Positions 8,397 to 17,648 of a stretch of 64,000 nt of DNA are shown in pieces (within the stretch, counting starts at the first letter, position 1; each line of letters starts with the position of its first letter). This DNA is from Clostridium sp. UBA1056 (GTDB lineage: Bacteria; Bacillota; Clostridia; Clostridiales; Clostridiaceae). A model generated the notes under the pieces. It saw only the letters and a program-made list of their open reading frames with translations. It did no database searches and was not told the origin of the DNA. The stretch covers positions 209,588 to 273,587 of the forward strand of contig DCDL01000004.1 in NCBI GenBank assembly GCA_002316385.1, written 5' to 3'. Made by a program: the position numbers and the translations under genes.

Positions 8397-9731
8397 TTAA
8401 TCCTCCCTTAAATGTTCATTTATTATAGTTATTAAATTGTCTCCGGTGAAATCACAAATAATAACTTTTCTATTTAGTTCTTTAGCTAAATCTTCTACAG
8501 TATAATCATCTAATAATATGGCTTCATCTGAGTTAGAAAGTTCATATCCCTTTCTAAGTACATTATCAGGTATTATAACATAATCTCCATACCCTCGTTC
8601 CTTAAGAGTATTTATTATATCAATTCCTGTTAAAAGCCCCGTTACTGTAATAGTCTCTCCAAAAAACTTATTTGGTATCTTCTCCACTGAAATATTTATA
8701 TTACTATTTATACTTTGAATTTTATCTTTTATATGTACTATCTCCGGATAAACTAAAGTTCCTGTTACAAAGGTAAAAGATCCAGCTCCATCTTTCTTCA
8801 ACTCTGGTAATGTTGCATCAATAGTGTCCTTTAATAGAGTTACCATACCTACACCATCTTCAATTTGCTCAAATCCCTCATAATGATAAGAATCCGGCAA
8901 TGGCTCTCCTGATACTATATAGAATTCATCTGACAATCTAACAAAAGGTGTTCCACTTTCTTTATAGTATTTTTCTTGTAGGGCTTTAACTAAGTTAACT
9001 TGTTCAAGAGAAGTTTCCTGAGTAAATAACTTCATCTTTTTTAATCCTTCTCTATGTTTAGTTATACCTAATGGCACTACTGCTACGCTATTAACATTAG
9101 GATAAAGCTTATATAAATCCTCTATAGTTTTAACTAATTCTTCACCATCATTAATTCCTGGGCAACAAACAATTTGAGTGTTCATCTTTATCCCTGCCGC
9201 CGCTAACCTCTTAAGTATATCATATATTTTACCTGCAAATCTATTATTAAGCATTCTAACTCTAAGCTCTGGATTTGTGGTATGTACTGATACATTTATT
9301 GGACTTATTTTATATTTTATTATTCTTTCTATATCCTCTTCCTTCATATTAGTTAAAGTTAAAAAGTTTCCTTGAAGAAATGATAATCTTGAGTCATCAT
9401 CTTTAAAATATAAGGTTTCTCTCATACCTTTAGGAAGCTGATCTATAAAACAAAAAATACAATCATTATGACATCTCATAGGTTTATCTAGAATTCCTTC
9501 TCTAAACACTATACCTAAATCTTCATCATAATCCTTTTCTATTTCAATTTCCCAAATCTCGCCATCTTGCTTTTCTATTTCTAAAAGCAAAACCTCATCA
9601 GTAATAAGAAATTTATAATCTATTATATCTTTAACATCATTTTCATTTATCCTTAGAAGTCTATCTCCAACTTCAATGTCTACTTCTTCTGCAATAGACC
9701 CTGGGATAATCTTACTTATTTCATTTTTCAT
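8397..9731 (-). CDS. PDZ-radical SAM protein with DUF512 domain
   Basis: The 444-residue protein starts with a PDZ-like domain (about residues 5-50). A radical-SAM region follows with the canonical CxxxCxxC cluster at Cys87, Cys91 and Cys94 (CHNDCIFC), and a C-terminal DUF512 domain completes it. The family is widespread in Clostridia and cyanobacteria and its reaction is not established to my knowledge. The PDZ domain suggests it docks on another protein. It is immediately upstream of der with one base between them, a conserved arrangement that hints at a role in ribosome or RNA maturation; that is inference only. Confidence 0.88.
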   Translation of the reverse strand: MKNEISKIIPGSIAEEVDIEVGDRLLRINENDVKDIIDYKFLITDEVLLLEIEKQDGEIWEIEIEKDYDEDLGIVFREGILDKPMRCHNDCIFCFIDQLPKGMRETLYFKDDDSRLSFLQGNFLTLTNMKEEDIERIIKYKISPINVSVHTTNPELRVRMLNNRFAGKIYDILKRLAAAGIKMNTQIVCCPGINDGEELVKTIEDLYKLYPNVNSVAVVPLGITKHREGLKKMKLFTQETSLEQVNLVKALQEKYYKESGTPFVRLSDEFYIVSGEPLPDSYHYEGFEQIEDGVGMVTLLKDTIDATLPELKKDGAGSFTFVTGTLVYPEIVHIKDKIQSINSNINISVEKIPNKFFGETITVTGLLTGIDIINTLKERGYGDYVIIPDNVLRKGYELSNSDEAILLDDYTVEDLAKELNRKVIICDFTGDNLITIINEHLRED

Positions 9732-9876
9732 TTTTGTATCTCCTTCATTTGCATAGCATGATTATACCACTATTATGTTATATTATCTTAATTATATTCC
9801 CTAGTCAATGCACCTCATTAAGATTACATTAAAGCTTCCACTTTTTCAACAAAAATTCAATTTAATTTTGGAGTAA

Positions 9877-9906
9877 ATAAAAAAGCTGACTACATATAGC
9901 CAACTT
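9877..9906 (-). terminator. Terminator of the pst-phoU operon
   Basis: On the minus strand AAGTTGGCT and AGTCAGCTT form a 9-bp stem (two G-T pairs) followed by TTTTTATTT, about 23 nt past the phoU stop. Confidence 0.75.
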
Positions 9907-9928
9907 ATAATTTAAAAGGGAATTACAA

Positions 9929-10582
9929 TTAATTTAATTTTAATCTTTCTCCACACTCTAAGTATACAGTCCATTCACAAATGTTAGTAGCATGATCTGC
10001 CATACGCTCTAAGAATTTGCAGACAAAGAGAAACTGGCTAGCTTGATTTATAGTGGTTGGATCATTTCTCATTATTATAAGTAATTCAGCAAATATATTC
10101 TTATATAATTTATCTACTTCATCATCCATCTTGCTTACTTCATGCGCCCTGTTTACATCTCTAGTTATATATACCTCTAAAGAATCTTTAATCATTCCCT
10201 CTACAATTTTAGCCATTTTAGGTATATCTATAAGTTCCTTAATATAGTTTTCTCCAATGAGCTTTTTTGCTATCTTAGCTATATCTACAGCATGGTCTCC
10301 CATTCTTTCTAAATCTGTTATAATTTTAGTAGCTATAAATATTCTTCTTAAATCACTAGCCAGTGGTTGTTCTGTAGCCATAAGCTTTATACACTTATCC
10401 TCTATTTCTTCTTCAAACTTATCTACGATATCATCTTTTTCAATTACTTTATCAGTTAAAGCTTCATCCTGTTCCTTTAGTGCATTAATACTATCTTCTA
10501 TTTGTTTAACTACTGCCTCACCCATGGACATTAAATCTTCATGAAGTTGTTGTAATTTAAGATCAAAACTATTTCTTGTCAT
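9929..10582 (-). CDS. phoU: Phosphate-signalling protein PhoU
   Basis: PhoU links the Pst transporter to the PhoR kinase and keeps the phosphate regulon off when phosphate is plentiful. The protein is all helical with two PhoU repeats, each carrying the acidic E(D)xxxD-type metal motif (EDKCIKLMATEQPLASDLR and LLIIMRNDPTTINQASQF regions). The open frame begins at a GTG at 10591, but AGGTGA lies five bases before the ATG at 10582, giving 217 residues, the usual length. It is the last gene of pstSCAB-phoU and is followed by a terminator. Confidence 0.95.
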   Translation of the reverse strand: MTRNSFDLKLQQLHEDLMSMGEAVVKQIEDSINALKEQDEALTDKVIEKDDIVDKFEEEIEDKCIKLMATEQPLASDLRRIFIATKIITDLERMGDHAVDIAKIAKKLIGENYIKELIDIPKMAKIVEGMIKDSLEVYITRDVNRAHEVSKMDDEVDKLYKNIFAELLIIMRNDPTTINQASQFLFVCKFLERMADHATNICEWTVYLECGERLKLN

Positions 10583-10642
10583 ATCCTTCACCTACACTTT
10601 ATAAATTTTAACTTTTTAATTGCTACATATTTTATAGTATGA

Positions 10643-11392
10643 TTAACCGAATCTTCCTGTTATATAATCTTCTGTTCTTTTATCCCTAGGCATATGGAAC
10701 ATCTCCTCAGTTTTTCCATACTCAATAACTTCTCCATTTAAAAAGAAAGCTGTTTTATCTGATATACGGCCGGCTTGTTGCATATTGTGAGTAACTATTA
10801 CTATAGTGTATTTTTCTTTAAGTACATCCATAAGTTCTTCTACCTTTGATGTAGATATAGGGTCCAGTGCAGAAGTTGGTTCATCCATTAATATTACTTC
10901 TGGCTCAACAGCTATAGTTCTTGCAATACAAAGTCTTTGCTGTTGGCCACCGGATAATCCCATGGCACTTTTCTTAAGTCTATCTTTTACTTCTTTCCAA
11001 AGGGCTGATCCTTGAAGAGATTTCTCTACAATTTCATCTAGTTTCTTTTTATCTTTTATTCCATGAATTCTAGGTCCATAGGCAATGTTATCATAAATTG
11101 ACATTGGAAATGGATTGGGTTTTTGAAATACCATACCCACTCTTTTTCTTAGTTCAATTTCATTCAAGTCCTTATAAATATTTCTATCTTCAAATAAAAC
11201 TTGACCTTCTATTTTTACATCTTCAATTAGATCATTCATTCTATTTAATGTTCTAAGAAATGTTGACTTTCCACATCCTGATGGTCCTATTAAAGCTGTA
11301 ACGCTATTTTTATCTATTTCCATATTTATATTTTTAAGTGCATTATTTGTTCCATAGTATAGGTTAAGATCTTTTACAGAAATTATTGACAT
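10643..11392 (-). CDS. pstB: Phosphate ABC transporter ATP-binding protein
   Basis: PstB powers high-affinity phosphate import. The 249 residues contain Walker A GPSGCGKST (36-44), the LSGGQQQRLCIART signature, Walker B VILMDEPTSALD and the switch histidine in IVTHNMQQA. The family-typical FQKPNPFPMSIYDNIAYG segment distinguishes PstB from other ABC ATPases. The start is ATG with AGGAGG. It is the fourth gene of the operon, 29 bases after pstA. Confidence 0.97.
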   Translation of the reverse strand: MSIISVKDLNLYYGTNNALKNINMEIDKNSVTALIGPSGCGKSTFLRTLNRMNDLIEDVKIEGQVLFEDRNIYKDLNEIELRKRVGMVFQKPNPFPMSIYDNIAYGPRIHGIKDKKKLDEIVEKSLQGSALWKEVKDRLKKSAMGLSGGQQQRLCIARTIAVEPEVILMDEPTSALDPISTSKVEELMDVLKEKYTIVIVTHNMQQAGRISDKTAFFLNGEVIEYGKTEEMFHMPRDKRTEDYITGRFG

Positions 11393-11421
11393 AGTATTTC
11401 CTCCTAGCTATATCCTAGTCA

Positions 11422-12246
11422 TTAAAACTTTTCTTTATTTATTGTTCTTGTAATTCCCTTAGCTATTAAACTTAAAGCTAAGATTATAAATATGAGTATT
11501 ACACCAATTGCTGAAGCAAGCTCTATATTTCCAGCTTCCTTAGTAACTAAATAAGCATGGACAGTAAGAGTTCTACCACTTGACATAAGATTTCGTGGCA
11601 TTGCTGCTACAGTTCCTGCTGTTAAAAGCATAGCTGCTGATTCACCTATTATTCTTCCAATGGATAGTATTACTCCTGATAAAATACCTGGCATTGCACT
11701 AGGTACTATTATTTTATAAATAACTTCAAACTTAGTTGAGCCTAAAGCTATGGCACCTTCCCTATAACTTTGAGGCACTGTCTTTAAAGCTTCCTCTGTT
11801 GTTCTTATAATTACAGGTAACACAATGATAGCAAGGGTTAAAGATCCAGATAAAATTGAAAACTGTAATTTAAGAGTAGATACAAAGAATACTGTTCCAA
11901 ATAATCCATATATTATAGATGGTATTCCTGCAAGACTTTCTGTAGCAAATCTAATTAGTTTAACACTTCTACCTTGTTTTGCATATTCTTGTAGATAAAT
12001 AGCTCCGCATATTCCTATAGGAAGTGATATTAATAATGACAATATTACTGTTAATAATGTGGTTATTATCATCGGAAATATTCCTCCTCCAGTGGTGGGT
12101 GAATAATCTCCAAAGATAAAGTTAAAATCTATTAGTCCAAACCCTTTTTTAAATATATATCCTACTATAGTTGCAATAATTACAACTGTGATAACTGCAG
12201 ATAACCATAAAATAGCTTTTAACATATTATCTTTTACTTTTCTCAT
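11422..12246 (-). CDS. pstA: Phosphate ABC transporter permease PstA
   Basis: This inner-membrane channel subunit (274 residues) has about six membrane segments and the EAA-type cytoplasmic loop (YREGAIALGSTKFEVIYKII) that contacts PstB. It pairs with PstC. The start is one base after the pstC stop, so the pair is translationally coupled. The length and motifs are normal. Confidence 0.96.
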   Translation of the reverse strand: MRKVKDNMLKAILWLSAVITVVIIATIVGYIFKKGFGLIDFNFIFGDYSPTTGGGIFPMIITTLLTVILSLLISLPIGICGAIYLQEYAKQGRSVKLIRFATESLAGIPSIIYGLFGTVFFVSTLKLQFSILSGSLTLAIIVLPVIIRTTEEALKTVPQSYREGAIALGSTKFEVIYKIIVPSAMPGILSGVILSIGRIIGESAAMLLTAGTVAAMPRNLMSSGRTLTVHAYLVTKEAGNIELASAIGVILIFIILALSLIAKGITRTINKEKF

Positions 12247-12247
12247 A

Positions 12248-13156
12248 TTAATTACCTGCCTTTTCTGATATTTTAGCTATTACAAAGTTTAATAGTAGAA
12301 TGAAAGAAAATAAAACTACTCCTGTTGCAAAAAGCATTTCTTGATGAGTCCCAAAAGCATATCCCATCTCTAGAGCTATGTTAGTAGTAAGTGGTCTTAT
12401 ACTATCCGTTATACTAGATGGTATAATAGGACTATTGCCAGCAACTAATATAACCGCCATGGTTTCTCCAATAGCTCTTCCCATTCCTAATACAACTGCT
12501 GTTAAAATTCCAGATTTAGCAGCTGGTAAAATTACCTTAAATATAGTTTCAATTTTCGATGCTCCTAATGCTAAAGATGCCTCCTTATATTGTTTAGGTA
12601 CTGATCTTATAGCTGTCTCTGCCACTGAAATTATAGTAGGCAACATCATTATAGAAAGAACTATTATAACTGCAAGTAGGCTTTGTCCTTTAGGAAGATT
12701 TAATTTATTTTGAATCGCCGGTACTATTATTCCAAGAGCAAATACTCCAAATAATACAGAAGGAATTCCTGCTAATAGCTCTACACTCTGAGACATTATC
12801 TTGGCTGCTGGCTTAGGTGCTATTTCCACAATAAAAATTGCTGTTAATATTCCTATAGGTACTCCTATTACAAGAGAACCTAATGTTCCATATATAGAAG
12901 CAATGATCATAGGAAGAATTCCATACTTATCTGAGCTTGGTATCCATTCTGTTCCTATTAAGAATTCTCTAAAAGAATATCCTTTATATATAAATGGTGT
13001 TAATCCCTTATAAAATACAAAGCCTATTATCAAAATTAAACTCATAACTGCTACTAAAGCACACACTTTAAAAATATTTTCTGATATACCATCAATGATA
13101 TATTTTACCCCCTTTGGCTTTTGGGGTTTTTCCATCTTAACTGATTTCACTGACAT
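12248..13156 (-). CDS. pstC: Phosphate ABC transporter permease PstC
   Basis: The protein has six predicted membrane segments, the EAA loop (YKEASLALGASKIETIFKVI) and a periplasm-facing loop after the first segment typical of PstC. A TTG at 13171 would extend the frame, but GGAGG sits inside that extension, eight bases before the ATG at 13156. The adjusted protein is 302 residues beginning MSVKSVKMEK. It is the second gene of pstSCAB-phoU and is separated from pstS by a hairpin. Confidence 0.95.
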   Translation of the reverse strand: MSVKSVKMEKPQKPKGVKYIIDGISENIFKVCALVAVMSLILIIGFVFYKGLTPFIYKGYSFREFLIGTEWIPSSDKYGILPMIIASIYGTLGSLVIGVPIGILTAIFIVEIAPKPAAKIMSQSVELLAGIPSVLFGVFALGIIVPAIQNKLNLPKGQSLLAVIIVLSIMMLPTIISVAETAIRSVPKQYKEASLALGASKIETIFKVILPAAKSGILTAVVLGMGRAIGETMAVILVAGNSPIIPSSITDSIRPLTTNIALEMGYAFGTHQEMLFATGVVLFSFILLLNFVIAKISEKAGN

Positions 13157-13183
13157 ATAGTTTACCTCCAATTCAAATTCAAT

Positions 13184-13217
13184 AGACCCTTAAGATAAAA
13201 CTTTCTCTCAAAGGTCT
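13184..13217 (-). other. Intercistronic hairpin between pstS and pstC
   Basis: On the minus strand AGACCTT and AAGGGTCT pair (13211-13217 with 13184-13191) about 25 nt past the pstS stop. No strong T-run follows. Such hairpins commonly stabilise the abundant binding-protein message and lower read-through to the permease genes. Confidence 0.5.
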
Positions 13218-13242
13218 ATATCCATTGTGGCATATGAATTAT

Positions 13243-14094
13243 TTATTTCACCTTTATTCCACCTGATTGTTCTACAATCGCTTGACCTTTGTCACTTAAA
13301 ATATAATCAATAAATTTTTTTCCATTCTCTGTTATGTTACTTTCTTTATAAACTACTGAGAAAGGTCTTGATAATTTATATTCTTTACTTAAAACTTTTT
13401 CTGGAGTTGCTTCTACTCCTTCAACCTTTAAACCCTTGACTGACTTATCTAATTGTTCAAAAGAAATATATCCGATAGCATTTACATTAGTTGAAACTGT
13501 AGTTTTAACGCTTCCATTCCCCTCTGCTATTGTTGATTTTTTATCTAACTCTTCTGATTTATATCCAGCGATTTCTTGGAAAGCATCTCTTGTTCCAGAT
13601 CCATCTTCTCTTGAAACTACTACTATTGGAGCATCATTTCCTCCAACATCCTTCCAATTAGTTATGGCTCCTGTATATATACCTTTAATTTGTTCCATAG
13701 TTAAATTTTCAGCTTTATTTGATGGATGAACTACTAATGCTATTCCATCATAAGCTATTACTTGTTCAGTAACCTGTGATTTCTCAGCATCCTTTAGTTC
13801 ACGAGAGGACATACCTATTTCACTAACACCTTCTATTGCATTTTTTATTCCTGCTGAAGACCCTATTTGTTGAACCTCTACAGTAGTATTTGAATTTTCT
13901 CCTTTATAGGCTTCTGCCTCTTTTTCCATTAATGGCCCTACAGATGTTGACCCTGATACTTTAATTGTTATAGCCTTTCCTTCACTACTATTACCTGAAT
14001 TGGAAGTATCCTTTCCTCCACAACCTACTAATAATCCCATAGTCATTGTTGCAACTATTCCTGCTATTAATATTCTTATTGATTTCTTTTTCAT
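13243..14094 (-). CDS. pstS: Phosphate-binding lipoprotein PstS
   Basis: This is the extracytoplasmic solute-binding protein of the phosphate importer (283 residues). A lipoprotein signal peptide runs through residues 1-25 with lipobox LLVGC, so the mature protein is anchored at that cysteine. The phosphate-binding signatures are present: VSGSTSVGPLM near 45-55 and SREDGSGTRDAF near 160-170. It is the first gene of the operon, and the AT-rich region upstream carries Pho-box-like repeats and a TATAAT. Confidence 0.96.
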   Translation of the reverse strand: MKKKSIRILIAGIVATMTMGLLVGCGGKDTSNSGNSSEGKAITIKVSGSTSVGPLMEKEAEAYKGENSNTTVEVQQIGSSAGIKNAIEGVSEIGMSSRELKDAEKSQVTEQVIAYDGIALVVHPSNKAENLTMEQIKGIYTGAITNWKDVGGNDAPIVVVSREDGSGTRDAFQEIAGYKSEELDKKSTIAEGNGSVKTTVSTNVNAIGYISFEQLDKSVKGLKVEGVEATPEKVLSKEYKLSRPFSVVYKESNITENGKKFIDYILSDKGQAIVEQSGGIKVK

Positions 14095-14361
14095 GTGATT
14101 TTCCCTCCAATTTGTTTTCTTATCTATCTTACAATATTTATTTTAGTCTTTATTAGTTAACCCATTATTATACCTATATTAAAAAAACTTTACTTAAGTT
14201 AATTATATTTAACAAAAATATGAAGTCTATTGGAAGTCTTTTTCGATTGAGTTAAATTTTTGTCGAAAAATTCACTCATTGAAAACAGCATAAATTTTAA
14301 AATTTAATAAGGTAAAATTCACATAAATATTACCCTGTATTTTGTGTATCCTTTTTTAGTC
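14095..14361 (-). promoter_or_regulatory. Upstream region of pstS with probable Pho-box promoter
   Basis: On the minus strand a TATAAT (14167-14172) lacks a good -35. Upstream at 14191-14213 are short A/T repeats of the TTAAnT type with about 10-11 bp spacing (TTAAAT, then TTAACT, then AAGTAAA), as expected for PhoB/PhoP binding in place of a -35. The remainder of the stretch is featureless AT-rich sequence. The assignment rests on position and pattern only. Confidence 0.4.
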
Positions 14362-14433
14362 AAAAAAGTAAACTATACCCTGTAAGGTAACACAGCTTCT
14401 TTTCTGTGTCTCTCTTACAATGTACAGTTTACC
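14362..14433 (-). terminator. Long imperfect hairpin terminator after phoR
   Basis: On the minus strand GTAAACT near 14433 pairs with AGTTTAC near 14368, inner segments (CTTAC region and ACACAG/CTGTGT) extend the stem with internal loops, and TTTTTT follows. The whole element is about 70 nt, longer than neighbouring terminators, and separates phoBR from pstSCAB-phoU. Confidence 0.75.
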
Positions 14434-14465
14434 CATCTTACAACCTACTGCATAATATCTCAATT

Positions 14466-16199
14466 TTACTTTTCTGTACTATATGGAATTGTAATTATAA
14501 ATTTAGTGCCTACACCTAAGGTACTTTCTACATCTATACTTCCATTAAATCCAATGACTATATGTTTAACTATAGCAAGACCTAATCCAGTTCCACCCTT
14601 TGCTCTTGACCTAGCTTTATCAACTCTATAAAATCTTTCAAAAAGTCTCGGTATACATTCCATATCAATCCCCATACCGGTATCTTCTACTATAACTTTA
14701 AAGTATGTATCGCAAGCTATCTTTGTAATTGTTACTGCATCAAGGGGTTCACTATATTTAATTCCGTTATCCACTAGATTTATAAGCATCTGTTTGAACT
14801 TATCTTTATCACCTAGAATATCAGGGATGTCGTCTCCCCCTACACTCAAATGGACTTGTTTCTTTTCTCCTGTATTCTTCATTAAATAAAATACATCTTC
14901 TATTGCTTTATTTACACTAAATACTTCTTTCTTAAACTCTTGTTTGTGTTCAATTTGCGATAAAAGTAATATATCTGATATAAGTATCGTAAGTCTTTCT
15001 GCTTCTTCATTTATAATAGTTAAAAATTTATTCTTAGTTTCTTCATCTTCAACATCTTTTAATGTTTCAGAAAAACCTCTTATAGATGTAAGGGGAGTTT
15101 TAAGCTCATGGGATACATTAGCCACAAATTCAGTTCTCATATTCTCTAATTTTTTAAAATCAGTAATATCTTGTATTACTGCTACAGCTCCAATATGTTG
15201 ATGATTATTAACTATAATGTCTGCAGTTCTCACTCTAAGAAATTTCATGTTAGGAACATTTAACTTGAACTCTTGAATATCTCTATCTCTCATAGAAAAT
15301 ATGGATTTGAAATCTACTTCACTACATATATTTTGAACTGGATTCCCTACCACATCCCCTTTAATGTTAAAAATTTTTTTTGCATAGTTATTTATCATTA
15401 TAATGTTATGACTGTTATCTATGGCTATTACACCACTTTCCATACTTTGAAGAATTGCTGAAAGCCTATTTTGCTTTTCACTTACTTCATGTAAACTATT
15501 TTCAAGTCTATCTGCCATATGATTAAAATTTAAAGCTAATTTACCAAGTTCATCATTGGTAGTAATTTTAATTCTTCTACTTAAATTTCCATTAGTAATC
15601 ATAGATGTAATAGAATCTAAATCACGAATTGGCTTAACTATTATATAAGATAATTTATTGGCAATCCAAAGAGATATAAAAATCATTATAAGTATAGCAC
15701 CACCATACCATACTATATATGTATTATTTAATTCATGAGTTCCTTTTACAGATGTAGAGGTTCTAGCTACTGTACCATCTTCCATGGCCACAGCATAGTA
15801 AATTACATACTGTCCTTCGCTTTCACTATATCTAGTAGCAACTCCTTCCCCTTCTAGTCTAGCCATAACAACTTCTTCTCTATCATTATGATTCTCTAGC
15901 TTTTCAGTATCTCCTAACGAATCAAATTTAACACTTCCACTTTCATCTAAAACAGTTATTCTAACATTTAGATTACCTAGTTTGTCTACAGTCCTGGAAA
16001 AGCTTTCCTTATCCCCATTACTAATCTGCTCACTTACTAAGTAAGTATAAATATCTAATTGCTCTTTAGCACTGTCCTCACTTTCATAAGTAGCTATGGA
16101 ATAAAATGCCATCGTTACAAACCCTAATATAAAAACTAATGCTACAAAAACACTTAGCATTAGTCTTCTTTTCATAGTTCCTTTTGAATTATCTTTCAT
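14466..16199 (-). CDS. phoR: Phosphate-regulon sensor histidine kinase
   Basis: PhoR phosphorylates the PhoB-type regulator when phosphate is scarce. Domain order: membrane segment at about residues 10-30, extracytoplasmic sensor region, second membrane segment near 160-180, HAMP domain, PAS domain (about 245-350), HisKA with the phospho-acceptor in VSHELKTPL, and HATPase with N, G1 (DTGMGI) and G2 (GGTGLGLAI) boxes. The open frame starts at 16211, but GGAG lies six bases before the ATG at 16199. That start overlaps the end of phoB by 11 bases, so the two are translationally coupled. The adjusted length is 577 residues. Confidence 0.93.
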   Translation of the reverse strand: MKDNSKGTMKRRLMLSVFVALVFILGFVTMAFYSIATYESEDSAKEQLDIYTYLVSEQISNGDKESFSRTVDKLGNLNVRITVLDESGSVKFDSLGDTEKLENHNDREEVVMARLEGEGVATRYSESEGQYVIYYAVAMEDGTVARTSTSVKGTHELNNTYIVWYGGAILIMIFISLWIANKLSYIIVKPIRDLDSITSMITNGNLSRRIKITTNDELGKLALNFNHMADRLENSLHEVSEKQNRLSAILQSMESGVIAIDNSHNIIMINNYAKKIFNIKGDVVGNPVQNICSEVDFKSIFSMRDRDIQEFKLNVPNMKFLRVRTADIIVNNHQHIGAVAVIQDITDFKKLENMRTEFVANVSHELKTPLTSIRGFSETLKDVEDEETKNKFLTIINEEAERLTILISDILLLSQIEHKQEFKKEVFSVNKAIEDVFYLMKNTGEKKQVHLSVGGDDIPDILGDKDKFKQMLINLVDNGIKYSEPLDAVTITKIACDTYFKVIVEDTGMGIDMECIPRLFERFYRVDKARSRAKGGTGLGLAIVKHIVIGFNGSIDVESTLGVGTKFIITIPYSTEK

Positions 16200-16893
16200 A
16201 ATTTTCTCCATAGTTAAATTTATATCCTATACCTCTAATGGTTTGAATATAAATTGGATTCTTATCATTATCCTCTATTTTTTGCCTTAAATGTCTCACA
16301 TGAACATCTACCGTTCTAGTTTCACCTACATATTCATAACCCCATATCTTATCTAATAGAAAATCTCTTGTCATAACTTTTCCCTTATTTTTAATAAGTA
16401 TCTCTAAAAGCTCAAACTCCTTTAATGTAAGTTCTACCTTTTCTCCACCTTTATAAACTTCATGCTTTTGATAATCTATACTTATATCTCCAAATTTAAA
16501 ACCATTGTCTTCTTGTTTGAAACTAGTTCTTCTTAAAATAGCTTTAGCCCTAGCTACTAATTCTCTAACTGAGAAAGGTTTTGTTATATAATCATCTGCT
16601 CCTAATTCTAGTCCTAAAATCTTATCTAATTCTTCGCCTTTAGCTGTAATCATAATTATTGGTGTAGCTTCAATGGCTGAATTTTTTCTAATAGATTTAC
16701 ATACTTCCAACCCATCCATGCCTGGTAACATAAGATCTAAAAATATTAAATCCGGCTTTTCATCCTCAGTTATTTTTAGTGCATCAATTCCATTATCAGC
16801 AGTTATAACCTTAAAACCATTTTTAATTAAATTAAATTTAATTAGTTCCTGGATATGCGCCTCATCATCAACTACTAATATTGTTTTCTCCAT
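16189..16893 (-). CDS. phoB: Phosphate-regulon response regulator, OmpR family
   Basis: This DNA-binding partner of PhoR (called PhoP in Bacillus) has a receiver domain with acidic pocket VVDDE, phospho-acceptor Asp in FLDLMLPG and the conserved lysine in TKPF, followed by an OmpR-type winged helix (RTVDVHVRHLRQKI recognition region). AGGGAG lies eight bases before the ATG at 16893, so that start is preferred to a GTG nine bases earlier; the protein is 234 residues. Linkage to phoR and pstSCAB supports the phosphate assignment over other OmpR regulators. Confidence 0.92.
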   Translation of the reverse strand: MEKTILVVDDEAHIQELIKFNLIKNGFKVITADNGIDALKITEDEKPDLIFLDLMLPGMDGLEVCKSIRKNSAIEATPIIMITAKGEELDKILGLELGADDYITKPFSVRELVARAKAILRRTSFKQEDNGFKFGDISIDYQKHEVYKGGEKVELTLKEFELLEILIKNKGKVMTRDFLLDKIWGYEYVGETRTVDVHVRHLRQKIEDNDKNPIYIQTIRGIGYKFNYGENYER

Positions 16894-16898
16894 AAATA

Positions 16899-17648
16899 TC
16901 ACTCCCTCTGCTCATGGATAAATATAAATGAAAATAACCTACCCTGAGATTCTTCTTTTTTTCTATAGGAATATAGTTTCTTATCATTGCTACAATGTGT
17001 ACATAAATTTAAACATACTATATTATTATTTTTTATTCCTTCATTAATTAATTGTATTTCTACACACTTTTGTAAATCTAAGTTTCTACCAAAACTAATT
17101 TCTTGATTTTTGAATAAATCACAGTTCTTAAAAGTATCTATAAGCTCTTCACTTACTTCATAACAACAACTTTTATTATGAGGACCTATAAAAGCTTTAA
17201 TATAGTTTTCATCAGCACCATAGATCTCCTTCATAACTTTAATTCCTTGAGAAGCTATATTATTTAAGGTTCCCTTCCATCCACTATGAAGAGCAGCTAT
17301 AATTTTATTTTTAGTATCTACTAAAATTATCGGTACGCAGTCTGCTGTAAACACTCCTATGGCAACATTTTTCTCTTTTGTTACAATGCCATCTCCATCT
17401 GAATTCACCATGAACCCCTGTCCATCATAAGGGTAAACTTTAATTCCATGGACTTGATTTAAATATACAACCTCATCAACTTGAAACCATTTTTTAAAAT
17501 TGTTTAAATTAGATTTTCCTTCATTAAGGTTTTTATTAAAATTCAATTGGTTCTTAGCTGTGGAAAATCCAACTTTTATATCTTCATCTAAATCATAGGT
17601 TAAAAACTCATAATTTTCTACGTTATAAGACTTCATATTACTTTTCAT
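16899..17648 (-). CDS. pgeF: Peptidoglycan editing factor PgeF (YlmD/YfiH family)
   Basis: Formerly annotated as a polyphenol oxidase or laccase-domain protein, this family removes non-canonical amino acids from peptidoglycan precursors in E. coli. The metal-binding motifs are clear: LNQVHG, FTADCVPI and LHSGWKGT, plus a late CTHC pair. The length of about 249 residues is typical. AAGGG lies eight bases before the second ATG (17648), which is used here. The start overlaps the end of nrdR by 11 bases, and phoB begins five bases after the stop, so this gene bridges two functionally unrelated units. The activity is inferred from the family. Confidence 0.88.
   Translation of the reverse strand: MKSNMKSYNVENYEFLTYDLDEDIKVGFSTAKNQLNFNKNLNEGKSNLNNFKKWFQVDEVVYLNQVHGIKVYPYDGQGFMVNSDGDGIVTKEKNVAIGVFTADCVPIILVDTKNKIIAALHSGWKGTLNNIASQGIKVMKEIYGADENYIKAFIGPHNKSCCYEVSEELIDTFKNCDLFKNQEISFGRNLDLQKCVEIQLINEGIKNNNIVCLNLCTHCSNDKKLYSYRKKEESQGRLFSFIFIHEQRE

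Noticed and set aside
12378..12713. Plus-strand frame of 111 codons opposite pstC
   Set aside because: Antisense to an intact permease gene, with no SD and no family motif.
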